Assembly: GCA_900544195.1 (NCBI GenBank)
Contig: UQUJ01000060.1
Coordinates: 1-19,102, forward strand
DNA from: an uncultured Alistipes sp.
GTDB taxonomy: Bacteria; Bacteroidota; Bacteroidia; Bacteroidales; UBA932
Length of the DNA: 19,102 nt
Direction: 5' to 3'
The position numbers and the translations under genes were made by a program. How positions within the stretch are numbered: position 1 is the first letter of the stretch; each line of letters starts with the position of its first letter. Positions 1-8,712 of this stretch are shown piece after piece. Under the pieces are notes generated by a model, which was not told the origin of the DNA, did not search any database, and worked only from the letters and a program-made list of their open reading frames with translations.

Positions 1-77
1 AATGGAGTTATTCAATTGTCACTCTTTTAGTTGTAATTCGTCGAACTCACGTTAAGATAGCATATTCCGAGATGCAG

Positions 78-92
78 GCACACATTGTGTGC
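78..92. promoter_or_regulatory. Perfect dyad, candidate repressor operator
   Basis: GCACACATTGTGTGC is a perfect 7-bp inverted repeat around one central base. Its centre has the ACA-N-TGT form, which resembles the ACA/TGT core of known BlaI/MecI operators (TACA-N2-TGTA). It lies about 114 bases before the start of the BlaI-family gene and upstream of that gene's promoter. Assignment to the repressor is an inference from position and symmetry. It could equally serve a gene to the left of the window. Confidence 0.4.
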
Positions 93-96
93 GCAA

Positions 97-131
97 CTAA
101 AAATATTCTTAAAACACCTAAAAATATTAGG
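97..131. promoter_or_regulatory. Direct repeats spaced two helical turns, candidate operator
   Basis: CTAAAAATATT occurs exactly at 97-107 and again at 118-128. The 21-bp period places both on the same face of the helix. The second copy extends into the dyad CCTAA-N5-TTAGG (117-131), which overlaps the expected -33 position of the promoter. This is a typical place for a repressor to block transcription. The BlaI-family protein encoded just downstream is the natural candidate, but no binding is shown. Confidence 0.4.
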
Positions 132-157
132 AGATATGATTTTTATTCTTATCTTTG
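127..157 (+). promoter_or_regulatory. Bacteroidetes-type promoter of the blaI-blaR1 operon
   Basis: TATCTTTG at 150-157 matches the TAnnTTTG -7 box exactly. The -33 position, 19 bases upstream, holds TTAG (127-130), a poor match to TTTG. A weak -33 box overlapped by a palindrome suggests a controlled rather than a strong promoter. Transcription would start near 164, about 42 bases before the repressor start codon. Confidence 0.5.
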
Positions 158-205
158 CATCCGTAAGATAATAATCGCGCGTTTGTTAACTTAAAGAATC
201 GAGCA

Positions 206-571
206 ATGAAACAGAGACTTACGGCAAAAGAGGAAGAGGTGATGAACATCATCTGGGCCAAAGGCGAGGTGTTTATCCGTGACATAGTCGCGGCGCTTCC
301 AGATCCGAAACCCAACTACAACACCGTGGCGACACAGGTGAAATTCCTTGAGGATAAGGGATTTGTCAAGCGCAAGCCGATGGCGAACTCTTTCCAGTAC
401 AGCCCTGCGCTCACGGAACGTGACTATCACGGGACTACCGTCGGGGACGTTGTCTTCCGTTACTACAACAACTCCTACATAAGCCTTGTCTCCCAGTTCG
501 TCGAAGAGGACAAGATGGATGTGGAGGACCTTAAAAAACTCATTTCTCAAATCGAAAGCAAAAGGAAATGA
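206..571 (+). CDS. BlaI/MecI/CopY-family transcriptional repressor
   Basis: The 121-residue protein has the size and layout of the penicillinase-repressor family. It starts with MKQRLTAKEEEVMNIIWAKG and continues through a winged helix-turn-helix with the recognition segment PNYNTVATQVKFLEDKGFVKRK (about residues 36-58). The C-terminal half is the short helical dimerisation domain that partner proteases cleave in related systems. Family members bind operators as dimers and are inactivated by BlaR1/MecR1. The stop codon overlaps the start of the BlaR1-like gene by four bases (ATGA), so the two are translated together and form the classical sensor-repressor pair. No beta-lactamase gene is in view, so the regulated genes are probably those of this operon. 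Autoregulation through the repeats at 78-131 is inferred. Confidence 0.93.
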   Translation: MKQRLTAKEEEVMNIIWAKGEVFIRDIVAALPDPKPNYNTVATQVKFLEDKGFVKRKPMANSFQYSPALTERDYHGTTVGDVVFRYYNNSYISLVSQFVEEDKMDVEDLKKLISQIESKRK

Positions 572-1869
572 TCGCTTACATCGTAACGAGCGGGTTGCTG
601 CTTTCCGTGTTTTACGCATTCTTTATGTTGCTGATGCGGAAGACCACCTTCTTCACTTTCAACCGATTCTCCTTGATGGCTGGCAGCCTGCTTTGCTTGG
701 CTCTGCCGCTCGTCCACTGGGATTTCAGCGGAACCGCGGTCTCGAACGTCATCCCGACCCTGACCCTGCCGCAAGCGGTGGTCAGCGCGGAAGGCGGAAC
801 CCTGAACGCGGCAGACAAAGGAATATCCTGGCTCGGAGTCGTTTCAGGAATATACTTTCTCGGGGCCTTCGTTGTCTTGATTATGAATATCTTGTCCGTA
901 ATCCAGACATCCCGTATGATAGCCTCCGGCGAGCATATTCAGAAAGAGGGGTTCAAGGTTACTATCGTGGACGCTCCGGTGGCATCATTCAGTTTCCTGG
1001 GGCATATTGTGATCAGCCGTGAGGATTTCACCGCTACACCGGTGATTCTGACGCACGAGATGAGCCACGTGAGGAAGCACCATTCTGTTGACGTGCTGCT
1101 GTTCTCGGTCGTCACCGTCCTGCACTGGTTCAATCCTCTCGTCTGGCTTGCCAGGGCTGAACTCAAGATGCTTCACGAATATGAAGCCGATGAATCTGTG
1201 ATCAATCAAGGAGTGAACGCCGCTGACTATCAGCTGCTTCTTGTCAGGAAGGCTGTCGGCGAGCATCGTTTCCGGCTTGCGAACGGTTTCAACCACACAA
1301 AACTTTCAAATCGAATCGCTATGATGATGTCAGAAAAAACTAATGGATGGTTCAGGCTTGCGTATGTCGTCTGCATACCACTTCTTGTTTGCACATTGTG
1401 CTTCAGCAGTTTCACAAAACCGGATTCAACCGGATCGTTGTCCGATGAGACAATGATCTCGGAAACAGCGCCAGAGAACGTCTCGGTTACTGTCACCGGG
1501 GAAAGTCGCAACGATATTGACATAGATGTTACCACCGATGATGATGAACCTGTCCCATTCCAAATGGTGGAGACCAAACCGGTGTTCCAAGGCGGTGACG
1601 CGAACAATTTCGCCAAATGGGTCAATGAGCATTTGATCTACCCGGAGGATGCTCAGAAAGCTAAGAAACAAGGTCGCGTCGTTGTTCAGTTCACTATCAC
1701 AAAGACAGGAAAAATGGAAAACGTCAAAGTCTTGAGAGGAACCTTCAAATCCTTGGATGAGGAAGCGTTGAGGATTGTCAAATCTTCTCCTGTATGGGAA
1801 CCAGGTAAGATGCAGGGCAAGGCGGTCGATGTCACCTACACATTCCCTATCATATTCCGACTCAAATAA
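568..1869 (+). CDS. BlaR1-like M56 membrane metallopeptidase with TonB C-terminal domain
   Basis: This is a 433-residue inner-membrane zinc protease sensor. Hydrophobic segments lie near residues 3-23, 36-52, 88-112 and 265-283. The zinc motif HEMSH is at 163-167, and the second metal region LHEYEADESV (about 202-211) follows, as in peptidase family M56. After the last membrane segment comes an acidic linker, then a TonB C-terminal domain (about 332-433, with KPVFQGGD and the YPEDAQKAKKQGRVVVQF core). No penicillin-binding domain is present, so the sensed signal is not beta-lactam in the usual manner. The BlaR1-TonB fusion is common in Bacteroidetes. It would cleave the repressor encoded four bases upstream. 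The next gene starts on the last base of this stop codon. The ligand is unknown. Confidence 0.9.
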   Translation: MIAYIVTSGLLLSVFYAFFMLLMRKTTFFTFNRFSLMAGSLLCLALPLVHWDFSGTAVSNVIPTLTLPQAVVSAEGGTLNAADKGISWLGVVSGIYFLGAFVVLIMNILSVIQTSRMIASGEHIQKEGFKVTIVDAPVASFSFLGHIVISREDFTATPVILTHEMSHVRKHHSVDVLLFSVVTVLHWFNPLVWLARAELKMLHEYEADESVINQGVNAADYQLLLVRKAVGEHRFRLANGFNHTKLSNRIAMMMSEKTNGWFRLAYVVCIPLLVCTLCFSSFTKPDSTGSLSDETMISETAPENVSVTVTGESRNDIDIDVTTDDDEPVPFQMVETKPVFQGGDANNFAKWVNEHLIYPEDAQKAKKQGRVVVQFTITKTGKMENVKVLRGTFKSLDEEALRIVKSSPVWEPGKMQGKAVDVTYTFPIIFRLK

Positions 1870-3065
1870 TGAGATTAAGCTACAAATTATTGATTACGAT
1901 CAGCTTGCTTGCGTCGCCACAGATTGTGGCGGCGCAAGTGGCCGATCCACAGTCAGACCGGAACGCGGCCTTGAGTGAGGCCCGGTACCTCAAGAGTATA
2001 TTCAAAATTGACGAGGCGATCGAGAGATTGTCCGCTTTCGTCACTCCGGACCGTTTCGATGAGGAGATTCTGTCCGAGCTGGCGGACTGTCATTTCCAGA
2101 ACGGGGACTACGAGTCCGCTGCTGGGACATATTTCCTGCTGACCTCCAAGTTCCCGCGGAACATCCTGTACAAAGTCAAGCAGATGCAGACTTTCTACAG
2201 GATGAAGGCTTTCGCCCAGAGCGCTGAGGCCGGGAAGGCGGTGCTGCAACTTGACACGATACCGGCAATCGCCGCGTTGGTGGGGGACTCGTTCAATCAG
2301 GCTGATATGCCAGACTCGGCGCTGACATACTATCGGCTCACGCTGTCTCTTAAACCATTGAATGAAAGCGTAGTGAGTAAAGCCGCGCGGATTCTCCTCT
2401 CTCGCCGGGACTATGACGGCGCGATCCGGCTGACAGATGAATATCTTGCCTTGGATCCCGACAATTTCACCATCGCCCCGATCAAAGGTCTGGCACACTA
2501 TTCCAAGAATGAATATGTCCCTGCGATCGATGTCTTTGAGCGTCAGGAGAAACTTGGTAACGATTCCTATCCGGTCCACTATTATCTCGGACAATGCTAT
2601 TGGCACACGGAGGTCATGTATCGTGCGCAGGAAGAACTGCTTGCGGCTTGGCAGATTGATTCAAGCGATGTTAATCTGGCATATTCAATAGCGGCGGTTT
2701 ATGCCGACAGCAACCGTTCTTTTGAGAAGGAGGTCAAACCGTGGCTTGACAAGGCGATGAACATGCTTCAGCCGGATCCGCTGATTATGTTCAGGCTTTA
2801 TCAGCAATATGGTCTCGGAGAAGCGAAACTTTTCCATTGGGACGAGGCTATCGCTCATTATCAGAAGGCATACGGTTACAATCCGAAATTCATCTCCGCC
2901 CTTACCAACATCGCCTATTGCTACGAGCAGAAAAAAGACTACAAATCCGCCCTCGAATGGTACGAGAAGTACTTGAAAGTCGCCAAGCCTGGTTCACGAG
3001 GCTACAATTTCGCCACCCAAAGCGTCAAGTACCTCAAAGGTGAGCTCTTTATGGAGGAGAAGTAA
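1869..3065 (+). CDS. Periplasmic tetratricopeptide-repeat protein
   Basis: The 398-residue protein starts with a signal peptide (MRLSYKLLITISLLASPQIVAAQ). The rest is helical repeats with TPR spacing, for example FQNGDYESAAGTYFLL, ALTYYRLTLSLKPLN, DYDGAIRLTDEYLALDPDN and a C-terminal pair containing DEAIAHYQKAYGYNPKF and DYKSALEWYEKYLKVAKP. TPR proteins act as docking scaffolds, so a role in presenting a partner in the periplasm, perhaps the macroglobulin encoded next, is reasonable. No enzymatic motif is visible. The start codon shares its A with the blaR1-like stop codon (TAATG), so it belongs to the same operon. The specific partner cannot be read from the sequence. Confidence 0.85.
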   Translation: MRLSYKLLITISLLASPQIVAAQVADPQSDRNAALSEARYLKSIFKIDEAIERLSAFVTPDRFDEEILSELADCHFQNGDYESAAGTYFLLTSKFPRNILYKVKQMQTFYRMKAFAQSAEAGKAVLQLDTIPAIAALVGDSFNQADMPDSALTYYRLTLSLKPLNESVVSKAARILLSRRDYDGAIRLTDEYLALDPDNFTIAPIKGLAHYSKNEYVPAIDVFERQEKLGNDSYPVHYYLGQCYWHTEVMYRAQEELLAAWQIDSSDVNLAYSIAAVYADSNRSFEKEVKPWLDKAMNMLQPDPLIMFRLYQQYGLGEAKLFHWDEAIAHYQKAYGYNPKFISALTNIAYCYEQKKDYKSALEWYEKYLKVAKPGSRGYNFATQSVKYLKGELFMEEK

Positions 3066-3141
3066 GGCGACATATTCATCATCATAAAAGTCTGCGGTTC
3101 CGGATAAATTGCGTATATTGCCGTCACTAAAACAGACGGTT

Positions 3142-6100
3142 GTGAGAAAGATTCTGCTTTTGTCGATGATGATGTTGGCTTTGTGCCCGGTTATGCACGG
3201 GCGGGAGGCCAGAGTTGCTGAATATCCGGACATTAACGGACATTATCTCAAGAGGGAGTGGAGGCGGTACGAGCGGCTTTCCAGGCGTGACAGGCCGGAG
3301 AAAGAGATCGCTCTGCTGACGTTCATCAAAGAACAGGCGCAGAAGAAACGGCTGGACAAGGATTACTACGATGCTGTGGTAACTATCGGCACGACACAGG
3401 CGCGGAGGAACTGGAAGCTGCGGGACTCTTTGAGAAACGTATTGACGGAAGAGTTCATCAAGGCCGGAAAACCCATAATGGCATATTCATTAATTAATTC
3501 GGGTGATTTGGGACGGCAGGAATTTGACGCGCTGCGGTTCGCGGAGGATAATGCCGAGGTCTTGAAAAAAGGAAAAAACGATGATTTTTGGAGGCTTGGC
3601 TACTGGGGCGAAGGCTATGTCTGCGACCACGAATTCATCCCTAATGACTATGAATATATTCTTTGGCACTGTCTGTCAGACGCTTCCGCGCACGACAAGG
3701 CTTTGGAGCTCTTGAAGGATGCGGTCGCCGGGAACTTTCCTCAATCTGCGTTGCTTGCCTATAGTGAGGCGCTTCGCAAGGATGGAGACAAGGAACTGGA
3801 ACGCCTCGCCACGGACTGGAGCGGAAGCGTAGTGGCGTTGCTGCCGAGGAAGGTGCTGCTTAAAAGGGAATATGACAGGTTGGTCAAGGAGGGCGGAACA
3901 TCGCGGCAGTTTGCCGAGCTTGACTCCAAATGTCAGGCTTTCGAGAAAGAGCGGGAGTCGTATATTCCAAAATATGTAAGTTCGGATCTTCTCTTTGTTT
4001 CCTCTAATGATGTGAATAAGATAATCGCTGAGGAATGTGGAGGTGTGATTTCGTCATTGATTGATAGGCTGGAGGATAAGGATGTTTCCGTGTTGGTCCG
4101 TGAAGACACCGTGCTGGTCCGGTTCCGGAATATCAAGTCGACCAATCTGTCGGTTGAGAGCCAAGGTAAGGGTGTGTTCCGTAAGAGGCTCGATAATCCG
4201 GTCCGGAGTTTTTACGTCTGGGACACTGTGAAGGTGGCTCTGCCGGAGCTGGAGGATGGAGACTATTGGATCAAGGTTTCCGGCTCCGGGAAAGAGGCCG
4301 AGATCTCGTACGTTCACAAGACAGTGTCCGTGGCTGTCAGGAAGCAGGGTGACGGATTCGCGGTTTTCCCTGCTGATTACATCACCGGAGAGCCTTTCAA
4401 GGAGGTCGATGTCAAGATGACGAGAGGGGAGCGGGTGCTCTCGGCGCATCTGAGCATTGATGGATTCACGTTATTGCCTTCCGAGATGCAGGAACTGGCG
4501 GCTAAGAAGTCTGGGCTTGAGTGCAAGGTTGTCTGCTCGGTGACGGATGGGAAAGCTGTTCGGCTCAGCAAGGAGGTTGTCATTGTCAAGGCGTCGTATC
4601 TTGACCGTCCGGTCACTTCGACAAGCTCAGTGACCAGTAGGGCTTTGGTCGCTGAGCCTGTCGAAGCGACCGTAGGGAATCATTCTGAAACAGAAACCTA
4701 CGGCCGAATATTCAACGACCGTGGAGCCTACAAGCCCGGCGACACAGTCCGGTTCAAAGCCGTGATGTTCCGTGGAGATATTCATAAACAATTGGAAGTC
4801 ATCGGAAAAGAAAAGGCATTCAAGGCCGCGTTATACGATTCTCAGATGAATATGATCGAGGAGAAGTCGTTCCGCACCAACGATTTCGGGTCCTTCGCCG
4901 GAGAGTTCGTCATTCCGAAAGGGCGGCGCAACGGGCTGTTCAAGATTGCTGTTGCCAATGGCGACAAGGAGATTACGTCCAGAATGTTCAGGGTAGAGGA
5001 TTTTGTACTGCCAACGTTCGATTTGACTTTTGATGAGCAGGAATCACTTTATTTCGCCGGAGATTCCGTGACCGTCTCCGGAAAGGTCGAGAGCCTCTCG
5101 GGGCATAGCCTCGCTTCCGCCCGGATGACGTTAAAGGTGTCGTGTGACGGGAAGACAGTGGATGAAAAAGAGATAAAGTCCTCATCGGACGGACGTTTCA
5201 GTTATAGATTCAAGGCGAAGGATCAAGGACGATATTCAATCAATGTGACCGTGAAGGACGAGACAGGGGAGACCAGGGAGTTTAGCACATTGGTCAATGT
5301 CAATAATGTGATCAAACTTGATTTCCATTTGGCTAACGGCACCGACGGGGATTTGCTGCTTACTGATCTGAACAAATCGGGAGAGGCCACGCAGGGAATC
5401 GTGACCGGGGACAAGGCAGTTTTTGTGCTGGAAGTCCGTGACAGATTCAGTAAAAAAGTGAAGTCTGAGATCTACTATGACTTCTTGGACATTTCTGGAA
5501 CTGTCTTGCAGACAGGTAAATGCGCTTCCGGCGATGAGATTGACTTGCCGACAACGGCTGACGGACTTTATGTTCTCTGGGCATATTCAGAGAAAACGGA
5601 CAGTCTTGGCAAGGTGGTCAAGGCGGAGAAAGAATATAACCTTGTGAAGGTGAGCCGTGAGGCGAAGTCGCTTGTGGCTCCTGCTGTCTGTCTTCTGTTG
5701 CCGGGTAAGACCGAAGTCGCTCTTGGCGAGGACATCGTTATGACGCTTGGAGCTTCTGTGGCACCATTATGGGCGGTCGCGACAATGCTTGACTGTGGCG
5801 GGAATATCCTTGAATCCAGAATGGTTACGATGGACGGCTCGTCTGCCGGTTCGCTGCGAGAATTGCGTTTTCGCTACCCAGCTGGAGCTGATGGCCCTGT
5901 CAGAATCCAGTTGCTCTTCTTTAAATATGGCCGCTTCTTTAAGTACGAGCATACTTACAACAGACTGTCGGACGAACTTGATATGCCTCTGGATTTCAGC
6001 GCCTTCACCGATGTCACCAATCCTGGCACTGAATATACCGTCAAGGTCTGCGTCCCGGATGGCATCGAAGGCCTCGCGGCGATTTATGACAAGAGTCTTG

Positions 6101-8646
6101 ACGCGGTCAGAAAGGAGATCTGGAATCCGGTAAGGCTTGAACCAAAGGCCGTTTCGGATGTCCAGATGGATATAGCCTGCGGATATATCACGAACAAGTC
6201 TTTAGGTAACATCGGTAGTGGATTTTCTTCCGGAATAAACGGCATCGTGACGGATGCGAACGGGGATCCGCTGATCGGAGCGTCAGTCATCGTGGACGGC
6301 ACCTCCTATGGTACATCAGCTAACCTTGACGGGTATTTCTCACTTGACGCAAGTCCTGGGACGCTGATAACCATCAGTTACATAGGCTACCGGAGTGTGA
6401 CATTGCGAGGAACTTCGGGAATGAATATCGTCCTTGAGGAAGACGAGTCACTGCTTGATGAGGTGATGGTGATTGGTTACGGAGTCGCCTCCAAATCGGC
6501 ACGGCGTCGTAAGAACCGTTCCAATGATTCGGGACGCAATTATGAGAAATCTGAGTCAAGTGCTTCTGCCGCCGCTGATTATGATTTCACATCCGTGGCT
6601 GTCAGAAAGATATTCTCAGAATCTTTGGCCTTTGAGCCGTTCCTCTATCCGGAAAACAACGAGGTCAAATTTACGTTTAAGACATCTGATAAACTCTCGA
6701 CCTATCACGTTTTGTTCTTCGCTCACGACAAGGCGATGCGCAACGGCACATTGACAAGGGATTTCACCGTCACCGTGCCTGTAAAAGTCTCCGTCAACGC
6801 TCCGAGGTATCTTTACTCTGGAGACGAATGGACATTGACGGCGACCACCGTCGGCAATTCAGACGCGGTGATAGAGGGCGAGATGAAGATCCTTGAATAT
6901 TCAAAAAGCGGCGAAGCCATTGACTCGCTGAAAGTTCCAGTGACGGTGAACGGTCGTGAACAATCGGTCGTGTCTTTCCCGGTTGATGTGCCTCACGACA
7001 TCGACTCACTGACTTTCAAGGTCATATTCGCCTCAAAATCATTCAGTGACGCTGTCCGGTTCGGTGTTCCGGTTCACGATGCGAGTCAGGTCATCACCGA
7101 GTCCCATTCGGCCATAGCCTTGCCAGGAACTGACAAGGATAAGTTGCTGGAATCGCTCAGAAGCCGTTTCGTGAACGTATCCTCCGCTGGTGCCGTCTGC
7201 GAAGAGATCTCGATCGGCAAGATGATCGAAGAGGCCGCGACACAGAAGTCCGAGCCGTCATCCAATGATGTACTGTCTCTTACAGAGGCATATTGCTTCA
7301 AATCATTCAAGTCGGAGCGCGACACTTCGCTGCTGGGCAGAATCCTTGCGTGCAGGAACTCCGACGGCGGTTTCGGCTGGTTCGAAGGTATGCGTTCCTC
7401 ACAGTCAGTCACCGCCACGGTGCTGGATCGGATGGCTTTGGTGAGAAGTCTTGGCGGGAATATTCCTGATCTGACATCTTCTGTCGAGTATCTGGATTCC
7501 ACTCAGTTCCTGGGCTTCCCGCGCTGGTTCGGCGGCCTGTCGAACGACACTTATATGCTCGTCCGCTCGAACTTCCCATCGGTCTGGTTCAAGGTGCGGA
7601 TGGACAAGTCGCAGCGCAAGGAGTACCGCTCCCGACTCTCCTCTTTCCGGAAATATGCCCGCATCTGCCTTTCACCTTCCAACCGCTTCGATTTCATTGA
7701 TGGTCAGCCAGGTGCGAAAGCAAGACGTGTCCGTACCCTCAGCAATCTGATCGGCTCCGAAGAAGGAATATCCTTGGCCCGCGCTTGGGGCGAGCGTTTC
7801 AATGTCGATGCCGCGCTCCGCAGATCAATGGACGAAGACATCCTTTCCATCCTTGAATATGCCGTCAGGCACGATGGTGGCGGCTTCTACTACCCGAACG
7901 CTGTGATGCCGTTCAGAGGACTGCTGGAAAACGAAGCCTATGCCCACTCGCTCATATCCGATGTGCTTTCTGAATATGCTTCCTCACATTCTGATCAAGT
8001 CACCGGTCAGAAAGCCGCCGAGATCGCCGATAGAGTCCGCCTGTGGCTGATATTGCAGAAAGAGACCCAGAACTGGGACACGGATCCTGCCTTTGTGAAC
8101 GCCCTGTGTTCAGTCGGAAAGGGTAGCACCGACTTGCTGAACACCAGTGTCGTGACCCTGACCCAGCGTGTGCTGAAGCCTCTTGCTGATGTGAAGGCCT
8201 CCGGCAACGGCTTCTCCCTTGAAAAGCGTTATTTTATTGGAGACAAGGAGGTTGGCCAAGGCGACACCGTCCGTAGGGGAGACCGTATCCGTGCCGTCTA
8301 TACCGTCCAGAACTCCGAGAATCGTAGTTTCATACGCCTGACCGCCCCTCGTGAGGCTTCTCTGATTCCAGTTGACCAGTTGTCTGGGATCTACAATCTG
8401 TCTTTCACCCCGCTGACTGTTGACGGCTGGTACCGTGTCTCCCCGTGTGGTTACCGTGACGTGAAACCCGACCGTACCGTATTCTATTTCGACACCTATC
8501 CCGAAGGCCGCACCACCGTCACCGAGGACTTTTTCGTGACCCAGCCCGGCACCTTCCAGGCCCCCGTCCCCGAAATCGAATCCCTCTACGCCCCGCATTA
8601 CCGCGCCAACGCCGCTGCCGTCCCGCGCAACCTGGAGGTCAAGTGA
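3142..8646 (+). CDS. Alpha-2-macroglobulin-family protein with an inserted SusC-type carboxypeptidase-like domain
   Basis: This is a giant exported protein (1834 residues from a GTG start). The GTG is preferred because it opens a clean signal peptide, MRKILLLSMMMLALCPVMHG. An in-frame TTG at 3109 would add 11 residues. Macroglobulin landmarks follow in order: MG2 with GRIFNDRGAYKPGDTVRF (near 523), a VEDFVLPTFDL segment opening the next MG domains, the FEPFLYPENNEVKFTFKTSD segment, a thioester-domain helix region with NSDGGFGWFEGMRSSQSVTATVL, and the bacterial C-terminal domain ending TEDFFVTQPGTFQAPVPEIESLYAPHY. Residues about 1030-1114 are a carboxypeptidase-like regulatory domain running into DEVMVIGYG, as at the N-terminus of SusC receptors. 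The thioester site appears as AVCEEI (1351-1356), so Cys is kept but Gln is absent. Bacterial macroglobulins are thought to trap proteases in the periplasm. A palindromic element lies in frame at 4611-4671. Confidence 0.9.
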   Translation: MRKILLLSMMMLALCPVMHGREARVAEYPDINGHYLKREWRRYERLSRRDRPEKEIALLTFIKEQAQKKRLDKDYYDAVVTIGTTQARRNWKLRDSLRNVLTEEFIKAGKPIMAYSLINSGDLGRQEFDALRFAEDNAEVLKKGKNDDFWRLGYWGEGYVCDHEFIPNDYEYILWHCLSDASAHDKALELLKDAVAGNFPQSALLAYSEALRKDGDKELERLATDWSGSVVALLPRKVLLKREYDRLVKEGGTSRQFAELDSKCQAFEKERESYIPKYVSSDLLFVSSNDVNKIIAEECGGVISSLIDRLEDKDVSVLVREDTVLVRFRNIKSTNLSVESQGKGVFRKRLDNPVRSFYVWDTVKVALPELEDGDYWIKVSGSGKEAEISYVHKTVSVAVRKQGDGFAVFPADYITGEPFKEVDVKMTRGERVLSAHLSIDGFTLLPSEMQELAAKKSGLECKVVCSVTDGKAVRLSKEVVIVKASYLDRPVTSTSSVTSRALVAEPVEATVGNHSETETYGRIFNDRGAYKPGDTVRFKAVMFRGDIHKQLEVIGKEKAFKAALYDSQMNMIEEKSFRTNDFGSFAGEFVIPKGRRNGLFKIAVANGDKEITSRMFRVEDFVLPTFDLTFDEQESLYFAGDSVTVSGKVESLSGHSLASARMTLKVSCDGKTVDEKEIKSSSDGRFSYRFKAKDQGRYSINVTVKDETGETREFSTLVNVNNVIKLDFHLANGTDGDLLLTDLNKSGEATQGIVTGDKAVFVLEVRDRFSKKVKSEIYYDFLDISGTVLQTGKCASGDEIDLPTTADGLYVLWAYSEKTDSLGKVVKAEKEYNLVKVSREAKSLVAPAVCLLLPGKTEVALGEDIVMTLGASVAPLWAVATMLDCGGNILESRMVTMDGSSAGSLRELRFRYPAGADGPVRIQLLFFKYGRFFKYEHTYNRLSDELDMPLDFSAFTDVTNPGTEYTVKVCVPDGIEGLAAIYDKSLDAVRKEIWNPVRLEPKAVSDVQMDIACGYITNKSLGNIGSGFSSGINGIVTDANGDPLIGASVIVDGTSYGTSANLDGYFSLDASPGTLITISYIGYRSVTLRGTSGMNIVLEEDESLLDEVMVIGYGVASKSARRRKNRSNDSGRNYEKSESSASAAADYDFTSVAVRKIFSESLAFEPFLYPENNEVKFTFKTSDKLSTYHVLFFAHDKAMRNGTLTRDFTVTVPVKVSVNAPRYLYSGDEWTLTATTVGNSDAVIEGEMKILEYSKSGEAIDSLKVPVTVNGREQSVVSFPVDVPHDIDSLTFKVIFASKSFSDAVRFGVPVHDASQVITESHSAIALPGTDKDKLLESLRSRFVNVSSAGAVCEEISIGKMIEEAATQKSEPSSNDVLSLTEAYCFKSFKSERDTSLLGRILACRNSDGGFGWFEGMRSSQSVTATVLDRMALVRSLGGNIPDLTSSVEYLDSTQFLGFPRWFGGLSNDTYMLVRSNFPSVWFKVRMDKSQRKEYRSRLSSFRKYARICLSPSNRFDFIDGQPGAKARRVRTLSNLIGSEEGISLARAWGERFNVDAALRRSMDEDILSILEYAVRHDGGGFYYPNAVMPFRGLLENEAYAHSLISDVLSEYASSHSDQVTGQKAAEIADRVRLWLILQKETQNWDTDPAFVNALCSVGKGSTDLLNTSVVTLTQRVLKPLADVKASGNGFSLEKRYFIGDKEVGQGDTVRRGDRIRAVYTVQNSENRSFIRLTAPREASLIPVDQLSGIYNLSFTPLTVDGWYRVSPCGYRDVKPDRTVFYFDTYPEGRTTVTEDFFVTQPGTFQAPVPEIESLYAPHYRANAAAVPRNLEVK
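4611..4671. repeat. REP-like double-hairpin palindromic element inside a coding sequence
   Basis: Two 25-bp arms, 4611-4635 and 4647-4671, are inverted copies matching at 22 of 25 positions, with an 11-bp spacer. Each arm also folds alone with a 7-bp stem (GGTCACT/AGTGACC in the left, GGTCGCT/AGCGACC in the right). Two of the three differences between arms compensate each other within each arm's own stem. The core contains CTTCGACAAGCTCAG and its complement form CTGAGCCTGTCGAAG, a sequence known as a dispersed repeat in many bacterial genomes. Here it is translated in frame as VTSTSSVTSRALVAEPVEAT (residues 491-510) in a linker just before the MG2 domain. Confidence 0.8.
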
Positions 8647-8678
8647 CTTGAATTTGCCGGGACTATTCATTATTTTTG
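8647..8678 (+). promoter_or_regulatory. Bacteroidetes-type promoter before the rhuM remnant
   Basis: CTTG at 8647-8650, a 20-base spacer, and TATTTTTG at 8671-8678 fit the -33/-7 pattern. It starts directly after the macroglobulin stop codon. Transcription would begin near 8685, about 28 bases before the ATG at 8713. The promoter seems intact although the gene it serves is broken. Confidence 0.6.
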
Positions 8679-8712
8679 TGTAGATATGATTAAGTTGTTG
8701 AAAGAAAGATAG

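Noticed and set aside
486..1022. 178-residue plus-strand frame over the blaI/blaR1 junction
   Set aside because: It is a different frame of the M56 protease gene, with a composition rich in R and G and no recognisable domain.
1953..2606. 217-residue minus-strand frame across the TPR gene
   Set aside because: It is the complement of a well-supported TPR gene and has no family features of its own.
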